From NCBI GenBank assembly GCA_017163975.1, contig JAFFSR010000220.1:15456001-15520000 (forward strand): DNA of 64,000 nt. Direction: 5' to 3'. Below are positions 10,321 to 20,659 of this stretch, piece by piece; within the stretch, counting starts at the first letter, position 1, and each line of letters begins with the position of its first letter. The stretch comes from Anastatus disparis (lineage: Eukaryota; Arthropoda; Insecta; Hymenoptera; Eupelmidae). Below the pieces are notes generated by a model. That model had not been told where the DNA came from, made no database searches, and saw nothing but the letters and a program-made list of their open reading frames with translations. The position numbers were made by a program, and so were the translations under genes.

Positions 10321-11801
10321 GTTTATTAAATGTTTATATAAACTAGAATCAAATTCCTTATTTTTTTTATATTATATTATATTCTAATATTTATTTAAAA
10401 AAATTTTATTATAAGAAAATCTACTCAGGATAGTTCATGTAAGTTTGAAATTCCTTAGTTAGTATTCAAATGATTTGGTAAACATTGTCTATAAAAAAAC
10501 CAATATTTTAAATATTATGAACATAAAAAGCCTATTTTGAATGACGCAAAAAAGTAGTAAAATTATCTCATATTTTAGTATGTACACAAAATGTATTTTA
10601 CAATCTTATATCTTTTATATTGGGTTGTAAATTTACAATGATAATATACAGTTATATACAGTGATGGAACAAAATAATTAAAAAATTTTTTAATGTTATT
10701 TATTCTTGTACAAAATCTTTCTCAAATACATTACGACATTAATATATTAATAAACTATTTTTATTCCCTCTAATACACTTGTAATTATTTGCAAAAATTT
10801 CTAAAATTATAAATTATATTCCATTTCTTTTTTACATAAATATGTAGCATAACACTTTCCTTATATTATTAAATATAATCATTCATTTTAATAACTTAAA
10901 TTTAAATTATTTTAATTGTTTTTAAACAATTTTTTAAATAATAATGCAGCTATAAAACAGTAGAAATAATTATGATGTTACACTTCAACCATTGATTAAA
11001 AATATTCTTTTTGAATATTTTAAACAAATTTTTATAGTACAAATTAAATAATTTCCCATAACCAAGCCAATATTAATAAATCTCTTACTTTACTTTAAAT
11101 TTTTTGAAAATTAAATCATTTTCTTAGAAAAAATTTTTAAATCACTATTACTTGCCTAGTATTGTATTTTTCGAAGATTAACTAATATTGAATTTAGCAT
11201 ATATATCTATTATAAACTCATTAAATTAAATACAAATCCAGGTATACCTAAAAGATTCGAAATAATGTTAAAATCCCCTCCTCCAAATGTTACAACCAAT
11301 GAGCGCTAAGCTAACAGTATTATACTACAGGTATATTTTCCTTAGTAGTTAAAGTATTAAGATCGTTCTTTAGTCTTATTTTTTTTAGTTTGAGAGCAAG
11401 ATATAGACGTAAGTTACAAAAGCTGACTTGTATTGTAAATTTTGGAGAAAACTTATCGATCCAATGTTTTATATATATATTAGCCATATATGGATTCCAA
11501 GTTTACATTACCACTGAGAGGATGATGAACTCGAAAACGTTCCATTTTTACGTTTCTACCAAGTGAACTTGTTTATTATTATTCATTCATCAGATATAAT
11601 AGTGTGCTGTGCATTTTGTAATAGTGTTGAATTTTATAATAATAAGTCAGTTAAAAAAACCAATTGAATTTTAAAAAGTGTTACCAGAGGTTAGAATAGA
11701 TTTTCGAGTTTTATAATTGTAATTTTCTTTGAAAGAGATTGTATGCTTTTGAGGTTAGAAACGTTAGACCTAAAACATATATAATAAAACTATTATAAAC
11801 A
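10321..11801. other. Intergenic: RNF181 3' end and SNIP1 promoter side
   Basis: AT-rich, with no ORF or repeat that I can support. The last 120 bases before SNIP1 contain two AGGTTAG motifs (listed separately). Confidence 0.6.
11688..11758 (+). promoter_or_regulatory. Paired AGGTTAG motifs upstream of SNIP1
   Basis: AGGTTAG occurs at 11688-11694 and 11752-11758, 44-114 bases before the SNIP1 ATG. The complementary CTAACCT occurs upstream of SON and HELQ. Treated here as a candidate shared promoter or 5'-UTR motif; function is inferred only from position. Confidence 0.35.
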
Positions 11802-12900
11802 ATGTCACGGCACGGTTGGGACGATCGTCGAAAACCTGATTATTATCATAATGATCGTAAACGCAAAAGTGACGATGATTATCACAATAGACGAGATGAG
11901 GGACGTTCAAAACGTTATCGAGATAATAGTGAAACCCGAGGAAGGCATCGAGGAAGTGATGACGATGACAGACATCATCGTAGACATGAAGATAACAGGT
12001 CTGATGATAGACATCATAGAAGCAATGATGATAAACAGCAATATAGAAATAATGAGCAAGACGACAGATCGAGAAGAAATAACAGGGATAAGAGGTCTCG
12101 CTTTGAACAGGTTAGTTACTGTATTATTTTATTGTGATATTAAAATATTTATTTTTATAATAGAATTGAAGATATTAACTTTATTTTAATCAGTTTTTAC
12201 CTAATTAAAAAAAATTAAGTTGTTCATGTTGTACAATTTTATTAAACGATCAATCAAAAGTTATTTATCTAACAGATATAAACAGATTTGTTTTTTTATT
12301 AATTTGAAAAATTATTTTTAGGCTTTTGTAAAAAAGGAAGAACCTTCTCCAGAATGGGGTAAAAAAAAGATCAAAGAAGAGGAGAAAGAAAAGACAGAAA
12401 AACAAAAACCAGACTTTAAAACATCAGGTAAATTAACCGAAGATGCTAACACAGTTAATGGTGTTGTTATAAAGTACTCAGAGCCATCAGACGCCAGGAA
12501 GCCAAAACGAAGGTGGCGTTTATATCCGTTCAAAGGAGAAAAAGCTTTACCTGTACTTTACATTCATAGACAATCAGCTTATTTAATGGGTAGAGATAGA
12601 AAAATAGCAGATATCCCATTGGACCATCCTTCATGTTCTAAACAACATGCTGCATTACAATATCGTTTAGTTTCTTTTAAAAGAGAAAATGGTACTGTAG
12701 GAAAGCATATCAGACCATATTTAATTGATTTAGAATCTGCAAATGGAACTTTTGTGAATGATGTTAAATTAGAAGCAAGAAGGTATCATGAACTTTTAGA
12801 AAGAGATGTTATAAAGTTTGGATTCAGTTCTAGAGAATATGTTGTGTTACATGAACAGAGTAAAGATGAGGACCAAGATGATGATGTTAATGAAACTTAA
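11802..12900 (+). CDS. SNIP1: SNIP1-like FHA-domain protein (2 exons, 295 aa)
   Basis: Exons 11802-12110 and 12322-12900, joined in phase 0. The N-terminal 100 residues are an Arg/Asp/His-rich low-complexity stretch typical of spliceosome-associated proteins. From about residue 170 an FHA (phosphopeptide-binding) domain follows: RRWRLYPFKGEK, YLMGRDRKIADIPLDHPSCS, KQHAALQYR, LIDLESANGTFVND, and an acidic tail. The GR, SxxH and NG signatures of FHA domains are all present. SNIP1 belongs to the spliceosome/RES-type complex and is also linked to microRNA biogenesis and transcription. A consensus donor (GTAAGT, 12901-12906) directly follows the stop codon, with an acceptor at 12984-12985, so an intron probably lies at the start of the 3' UTR. 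Confidence 0.95.
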
Positions 12901-14954
12901 GTAAGTATTTACAAATGCATGGTATGAATTCGATTTACATAAAACAGATAAATTGTATAAGCAATACCATTTTTCTTTGTTTTAGATATGAAAAAATATA
13001 TTTAAGGACATTGTAAGTCTTGGAAAGGCAAAATCAGGAATTCAATTATTACCTGTAGCACTATATTTTACAATAGATCATTTAACAAATCTTAAAAATT
13101 AAGGATAAAAGTTGAATGATGGTACCAATAACTTTTGCAATTGAAAATTTTTCAAAAATCGTAATTATATGATACAACATTTGGTAACTGTTATAACTGT
13201 AATTCACCAGTTATATGAATAATACATTTTTGCTTATAGAGAAGAAAATTTGAAAGGTACGTTAAAGTCGTACATTGTACATTTCATTAAAAAGTTGTGA
13301 TATACTGTGAATTAGAATACATACTTTCATATCCATTTCTTTTATTGTTAAAAGTGTATACAATTTATTAAAAATAAAATATTTTTAGGTCAAAGTTATG
13401 TGCAAAAAATATTTTTATACCTTTGATTAATTTAAGAGCACATAATATCCACTTATTTTTTTGAATATTCAGAAGATTATTTTTCAGGTTGAATGATTAC
13501 CACTACAAAATTTCAGTATCACGAAAATATTTCATAAAATATTTTTTATTGTAATTTCTAATTGATTGTAAATAGACTATATTATGATAATGTAATATAT
13601 AAATAGAAAAATTAGAAAAAATGAATAAATTTAAAAAAAAAAATAAATGTGTTTCTATTTTTTCCCTAAATATTATTAATCCACAATGAAAGATTTTGTC
13701 CTTTATAATTTAAACCGTTAAATCATTTTAAATTAATGATCAAAAGATAAGGTGTAATTATTAAATTAAGTCTTATTTCAATATTTTTACGAAGTACATA
13801 TTTTTAATAGTTGTTTTCTAAATGAAACTTAAAATAATTAAAATAAAAGATTAATGTGATTTCACTCTAAGAGATTATTCATTTTACATTTACAGATTCG
13901 CTCAACTTAAAACTATAAAATTAAACTTTTCTAAATATTTATTTTATAAAAAGTAAAAAAATTTTATAATAAAATTACAATAAATAATTCATTTGTTTTA
14001 TGAAATAATATATTTTGGCTTTGAATTGTAACTTTTTTTCAACTTGATTGTAGATCTCAATTAAGTTAAAATTTTTTCATGCGCTTAATTTTTAAATAAG
14101 CTTAATTAATTTTCTTACTTTCATAAATAACTGATTGAATTTTTTGTATTTTTAAAGCTTAATGATCAAAAGAAGGATTTTAATAATAGAATCTTCAATT
14201 TTGTAAATTTAATAATAATGTGATTTAGTACTTTGCATATCTCAATGGCTATATTAAAAATTTTTCAAGAAAAAATATTTTTTATTATAAATTTTATAAT
14301 ATATTGTATAGTTATAAACATAGCTTCGTTTAAATATATGTATTGGTCTTTTATTAGATTTTTTAATTGATTGCCTTAAAAGAGACTGTATAGCCACTGA
14401 ATTTTATCTTAATGCAAACGAATATTTTTTAGTAAAATAGTTTATTTTGTAAATAAATAAGTAAAACTTACCGAAATAATGTTATTCAAAAAGCAATTCT
14501 AATAACGCGCGCTAAATAATAAAAGTATTGCCACAACCTGTAAATCTCGAATTTCTAAATAGATAATTCAGTAATAATTAAAATTATAATTTTTGTAACT
14601 TTTAACCGAATTTCTTTGATATTAATACAATAAATACGTCCATACATTGCTTTATTTTCGTTTTTAAATCAAATATGGTCACTGTTTTGATCATTTTTCT
14701 GAATGATCTCTAGAATATTAATTTTTATAACCTAACCTTAATTTAACCGAAAATGTCCGAGTGTGTAACCGATCGCTTCCGAAAGCAAATAACATTCGCC
14801 ATGTTCTGTTGAGAAAAAAATTAATTTGGCGCTTTTCTTAGTTTACCGTCACAGCATAGTTTGTACACTTTGGTTAACCGCATACTTGTTTATACATCAT
14901 CAAGTTAAAAAAAGAAGAAAAACTTCTGTTTATGCAATCAATGTTGGATAAATA
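12901..14954. other. SNIP1 3' region and SON 5' region
   Basis: Probable 3'-UTR intron 12901-12985 (GTAAGT...TTTTAG), then AT-rich DNA with no ORF of interest. A CTAACCT motif at 14728-14740 and the ~130 GC-richer bases before the SON ATG look like the SON promoter/5' UTR. Confidence 0.5.
14728..14740. promoter_or_regulatory. TAACCTAACCTT motif upstream of SON
   Basis: A near-tandem CCTAACCT lies about 215 bases before the SON ATG. The same core stands 136-147 bases before HELQ (20513-20524), and its complement lies before SNIP1. Confidence 0.3.
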
Positions 14955-17900
14955 ATGGGTGATTTATTTGATCTCGCAAATCTAATAACAACAGTAGGTG
15001 TTGATGCAGTTAAAATAAAACCGGAGCCTGGGCTCCCTCAAAAATCATCAAATGAAATTTTAACTGAATTGTTTAGTACATTCAACGTTCCTGATGAAGA
15101 TGATGACGAGGATACAGATAGTAGTGGATCTAATAACGAAAGAAAACAAAATAATTCTGTAAATAAATCGTTGGCAACATTACCAAAGAATGTTAATGTT
15201 AAAGTAGAGAAGGAAGATGGTGAAAAGTCTGAGGCAGGATCAAATGGTAAAAAGAAAAAGGTCAAGAAAAAGCATAAACATAAAAATGAAAGTAAAGATA
15301 AGGAGAAGAAACACAGGCATAAGAAAAAATCGAAGAGGTCTTCGGACAGTGCCAGTGATGGCGAACATGGTGTGTATTTTTTTATTGTATCTATGAAATA
15401 AAATGTTAAGTTTGATCAATATATTGCTTTATAGAAACAAACTTAACTTCATAGGTTAAATAGCTTTTTATATATGAAATGATACTTGATCATGAAATTT
15501 CATGTCATTTTGAAGTATTTAATAAGATTTGCCTAATTTTAAAATATAACTTGAAACTGATTAATTAGTTTCTAAAATTAACTTCATATATAGTTAATTT
15601 TAATTTTATATTTTAGGTTCAAAGAAAAAGAAGAAGAAAAAGAAATCAAAACATAAACGTGATGAAGATTCAGATGATGATGAACCAAGTTCTAAAATAA
15701 GAAAATTAAATAAAAAAGATGATGTCAAATCTAATGGTATGCAATTTTTTAATTTTAAATATAGTCAACCAAACAAACAAATTATATTAATATATTTTCT
15801 TTTAGATAAAACAGAACCTATACCAGGAATAAAAATAAAAAAAGAGAAAGACGTACCAGAGGTTTCTGATAAAAAAGAAAAATCTCCAGTTCTTCCGTCT
15901 TTATCTAAAAGACTTAATGATGATCCTGAAGCACCAGAAGTACCAAAATTACTTGGTTAGTAATATTTTTTATCATTTTAACTATCTTCAAAATCATTTT
16001 TAAGATTTATTATACCACTTAAATTTACATTTTCATGTAACGATATTTTTAAAATCAACAAAAACAATCATATTTTTATTTGGTGATTGTGATATTAAAT
16101 TAATTAAATACAATTTAATTTAATCAATTACATAAAATTTAAAGCTAGATGAAAATCTGGGTACTGAATAATAAATAAATCAATGTAAATTTATTTAGAG
16201 AAAATAAATATTTTAAATATTCCGCAGTATTATATAATTTGCTTTTCATGTTGATAAACAAGAGTTTTGAATTGATATAATAAATAATAAAATAATATTT
16301 TTTCATAGAATTGGCAAAAAATCCTCCAACAAATAAAATTTTAATCAAGGATTTGAAAAATAGTGAAGTATATAATAATGCTATAAAAGAGGTGGAAAAC
16401 AAAAAGAAAGAAAAAGAAGAGCGTATGGAAGATGGAGAAATAACAGATAGTGATGAGGATGATGATGCTGATGCTGACAACAATCGTACCCCAACTCTTA
16501 GTCCAACTCCTCCACCAGATCATTCTCATGGTTCAGGAAAAATGCGTTCAGATAGAAAAAAATACTCCAGAAGTCCTCCAAATTTGACTATTACTAAAAA
16601 GAATGATTTAAGACTTGTACTTAAAGAAAAAGAAAAGAAAAAATCTTATGGAGATAGTAGGTCTAGATCTAAAGGTGATTACAGAGATAGACGAAGAAGC
16701 AGAAGCAATGATAGAAGTCGTAGTTGTCATTCAAAAGATAGAAGAGCTCGTAGTCGTAGTGGTAATTATTATTAATTTTTTAATTTATTAAATTAAAATG
16801 CATTTTTTATCATATTTTAAAAATTTTAATTTGAATAGGTGATAGAGACAGACGCGGTAGAGGCAGAAGTAGAGAGCGACGTAGACGAGACAGTAGTCGC
16901 AGTGGGGATAGGAACAGAAGTAGGCGCAGAGGTCGGAGCAGGAGTAGAGAAAGAAAGTGAGTAACAAATTAACAGTGAATTTACATATAATTATAGAGAT
17001 TTTGTTATAAAATAAATCGAAATATTTTCTTTTCAGAGAACGCATAGAAATAGATAAAAAGAAGCTTTTAGAAATTGCAAGAAAAAATGCAATTCATATG
17101 ATCATGAAAGGTAAATTACCATTGGCTCAGCAAGACAAAGCTATTGCTGCTATTCAAGCTGGTGGAAAAACAATTGATGAACTTACAGGTAGATATATTA
17201 CTACGATTTTTTATGAAAAAAACTTTTTTAATTATATTTTCTTTAAACTTCAATGCAAATTATATTTCAGATTTTTGTAAATCTTTATCAAAATCTGAAG
17301 CTATGGGTGAACTGTCAAGTATATCTTCTGATGATGAAAGTGGTTCAGAAAAAGGTTTTCATCATCCTTTTCTTCTTAAAGAACGACCAAGTTCAATCAT
17401 TATGAATATTCGTGTTAGTACTTTAAAATTCTTTATAAAATTCCATTATATTATAAATAATCAAATTAAAATTATGAAATTTATTTGTATTTAGGATGCT
17501 AAACAGTTACCTACAAAGACTTTGTTAGAAAAAACAACTGAAGCTACAAATCAATTACGCTTACAGTTCCCTGTATCCAGTGGCCAGCAGCATAGAAAAA
17601 ATGGTGAGTAATAGAAATCCATATTCAAAATATTTATAAATTTATGAAATTAACTAAATGAAAATTTATATTTTAGAAAGCGAATGGGTTCCAGTATCAC
17701 CAAAACGAGTTCCGAAACCTGAACCAAAAAAATTATTTATTCCCGCTAAAGAAGTTTTTCATACTACTCCACAACCTCTTGTAGTTCCACCTCTTCAAGT
17801 TGCTCAAACTGCTGTTGCAACAGTACCATCTGTTGTTCAGCCTAATGCTACACAAATCCCAGCTGCACTGGAACCAGCACCGCAACAACAATCTATTTTT

Positions 17901-20046
17901 CCTGCACCTCCTGCAGAAGTAAGTGTAATATGCCTTATTTGTTTTAAAAATTTTTAATATTTGACTAAAAATTTATGTACGTTGTTATGATAATTTTTCA
18001 GCCAGTGGATATTAGTGCCATAGTTTCACAAAGATTAGCTGCAATGCGAAAATTGTCAGAAAATCCTAATGATGTTCAAGCTCTTAACCAAATGTATCAA
18101 GCACAAAACGGGGTGAATATAATTAATTAACAAAAAATACTTATTTAATTATTAATGATTATATTATTTTATTTTTTCAACATTAAAAATTTTATTTTAG
18201 ATGAAGACATGGATTGAAAGTAAACAAATCCCAGGTCAGTTTACTGGTAGTACTGGTGCAAAAGTTCTAACACCAGCTGAACTTAATGCAGGACATCAAG
18301 CTTGGGCTCGAAAGGTAATAAAATTAAAACCATGCATTTTTTTACACTTTTTCTCAATTTCTTATTTGAAGTTTATAAATTTTTAATTTATTTTTAAGAA
18401 TTTATAAACTCTGAAACATTGAAAAAAAACGTTTAAAATAATTTGAAAAAATGACCTAAAATATTAAAGTCACTTTGTCTGTAACAAGTTTTCAGGTACA
18501 GTCTTGTTGAATATCAAAATTCAGTATAAATGTGACTTTTGGTATTACAAAGACTGTGTTGTAGGCACAGACCACTTCTTATTAAGAGGTGGATTCTGTG
18601 CCTGCACGGACATGAAACAATCATTGTTAATTAAAACAATGTACAATGATTTTTTCATGAGGTTGCTGTAAAATTTTATATCAGCCCATTTTCAACACAA
18701 TCAATTTATGTTTAAGAAAATTAATAAAATTTTTTACATTAATAAAGATTTTGTATTAATATGTAACAAATATAATAACAAATATAAAAGAAAAAAATTT
18801 GATTAAATTTATGCATTTGTTTATTCAAAATGAATCTTTTTAAATGAAAATTTTTTTGTCAAAGCAATATTTTAATAATTGGGCTGATATAGAAATTGTG
18901 CAGGAATCTATATCCACCTGAGGGTTTGTTACAGACACGTATGTATATCGGAAAGGGAGCACCATCAGCAGCCTGAAGTTTCTAATATTACCAATTTTGG
19001 TAAGTATTTCGAATATTGAAAATAGTTCAAAAGAGGTTTTAAAACTTTTTTATTGTGTGAATTAAAAAAAAAAAGCAAATTTTAAAGAACTTTTAAACTT
19101 TGTTTAAGTAAAATTTTGTTCATTGAATTCTGAAAAAATGATATCTTGTTAAAATTTTTCGATAAATCACAATTTATGTTTGAATGTAATTGCATTACTT
19201 TAAAAAGCAGTTACATCAAGTTTATTATTATAGTGTTCTGTACTTAAAAAAATAAGTTTCATCACATTAGATGAAAATTGTCTTCTGCTGCATTAACATC
19301 GATATTTAAAAGACATTGACTTCTGATTACACCGTATATATACAAAAATTAAATAATTATTTTCTTGTTTTTTTCTCTTTTTTTTTGTCTTGACAAATAA
19401 AATAACGTAGGATCAGCTATTGACAGCACAGCCAGTCTCAGGGGGTATGGGAATGGCACTGCTTCAAAAAATGGGGTGGAAACCAGGGGAGGGTTTAGGA
19501 AAGAACAAAGAGGGTACTTTGGAACCTTTACAGCTAGAAGTAAAACTAGATAAAAGGGGTTTAGTATCTGATCAAGATGTTGGGGTAACTAAATTGGGCA
19601 AAACACCAAAACCTGTTGCACCAACAGTCAAAACTTTAGAAGGTAGGTTGATTTCAATGTATTTGAAATCATTTCTTGTTTATTCCCTTTTTAGAATGAA
19701 CAAAATAAATTAAAAATTGTTTCTTCTTAGGTAAACATCCAGTTTCACTATTGGGAGAATTTTGCTCCAAACGTAAATATGGTGCACCTGTATATGAATT
19801 ATGTTTTGAATGTGGACCAGATCATAAGAAGAATTTCCTTTTCAAAGTAATTGAATATTTCCTTATAAATTCACATGTTAATATGTTTAAAAAACTTAAA
19901 AAAGTTAATATAACAATATATTTAATGTATTTCAGGTGAAAGTTAATAATGTCGAATACAAACCAGCTGTTGCAAGTCCAAACAAAAAATTAGCTAAAGC
20001 AGAAGCTGCACAAGTTTGTTTACAAAGCATGGGACTTTTGCCATAA
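14955..20046 (+). CDS. SON: SON-like RS/G-patch splicing cofactor (14 exons, ~861 aa)
   Basis: Exons: 14955-15369, 15617-15736, 15806-15955, 16309-16761, 16839-16956, 17037-17188, 17271-17413, 17495-17603, 17677-17918, 18002-18112, 18201-18314, 19411-19642, 19731-19846, 19936-20046; every phase joins. Order of parts: acidic and Lys-rich N-terminus; an SR/RD-rich block in exons 4-5; the conserved ERIEIDKKKLLEIARKNA helix; a Pro/Gln-rich stretch; a G-patch at about 721-744 (GGMGMALLQKMGWKPGEGLG); and a dsRNA-binding-like end (KHPVSLLGEFCSKRKYGAP ... GLLP). SON is a nuclear-speckle scaffold that promotes splicing of weak introns. Exon 4 starts at an in-frame Leu codon after an acceptor, not at an ATG. 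Intron 11 (1.1 kb) is much longer than its neighbours and carries the structured element and candidate cassette exon listed below. Confidence 0.95.
18476..18937 (+). ncRNA. Multi-helix foldable element in SON intron 11 (unidentified)
   Basis: A closing helix pairs 18476-18496 with 18917-18937: 21 of 21 pairs if four G-U wobbles are allowed. Inside it, in order: hairpin 1 (18498-18505 with 18550-18557, then 18510-18523 with 18533-18546); hairpin 2 (18561-18580 with 18584-18605, one 2-base bulge); hairpin 3 (18611-18627 with 18643-18659, one mismatch); and an 11-bp perfect helix (18678-18688 with 18880-18890) enclosing about 190 AT-rich bases. Wobbles on the sense strand favour a structure selected as RNA in the SON pre-mRNA direction. 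I match it to no known RNA family. A degenerate transposon with nested repeats is the main alternative. The assignment to ncRNA is inference. Confidence 0.5.
18893..18999 (+). other. Candidate poison/cassette exon in SON intron 11
   Basis: A strong donor (TTTTG|GTAAGT) at 19000 closes a possible exon starting at 18893 (after ...GATATAG) or 18904 (after ...GTGCAG). Spliced after exon 11 in phase 0, both versions hit an early stop; the longer one adds 27 codons (including PPEGLLQTRMYIGKGAPSAA) and then stops. Inclusion would remove the G-patch and dsRBD-like end. The right strand of the closing helix (18917-18937) lies inside it, so RNA folding could control its use. Predicted from sequence only. 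Confidence 0.35.
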
Positions 20047-20659
20047 TAAATTAATTCATCAAATTTCTGTAATAAAATAATCAACAGTCGTCACACTGCA
20101 AAAGTCATAATGTTAAATAATCAATGTATTTTCCTTTTTTTTCTGTATTATTTTTATTATTTTGCAAAAAGTCTAAGCAAATCAATTACACAAATCTATC
20201 ATTAATACTAAAATATTTCTAAGTGTACATAAATGTAAATACAGAATTAAATTTTTACACTTATTATATATAAGTATTAAGTTACAATTTTATTATTTCG
20301 TTTTATTGTTTATACGCAACTTTATAAATCAATAAAAGTTGTTCTATCAATTGTAAATATTAAAAATAAATATAAAATATTTTCAAGCATATCTACTTTT
20401 TAATAGAAAAAATAACTTGATGTGATAGAAGAAACCTTAATTTCCGAATTCCATATTCCCTGTATCGAATTTTTAAAATGCCGCGAAAACTGCTCAATTC
20501 AACGTCATTATGTAACCTAACCTGACAGATAAATACAAAAACTATAACGGTCGAATATTTCAAGTTTTGAACTTGTTTTCATGCGTCATGTAAATAAATT
20601 ATTTAATTGTGGAGTTATAACAGAAAAGTGCAATAAAACATTAAAATATATAAATCATA
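20047..20659. other. SON 3' end / HELQ promoter
   Basis: AT-rich, no ORF. It contains a TAACCTAACCTGAC motif (20513-20526). Confidence 0.5.
20513..20524. promoter_or_regulatory. TAACCTAACCTG motif upstream of HELQ
   Basis: Same CCTAACCT core as upstream of SON, 136-147 bases before the HELQ ATG. Confidence 0.3.

Noticed and set aside
18561..18605. Hairpin 2 in SON intron 11 as a microRNA precursor
   Set aside because: The loop is only 3 bases and the hairpin is too short (~45 bases) for a standard precursor. It fits better as part of the larger multi-helix element.
14728..20524. CTAACCT motifs as interstitial telomere repeats
   Set aside because: Only two units at each site; too short to call telomeric. 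Treated as a promoter-motif candidate instead.
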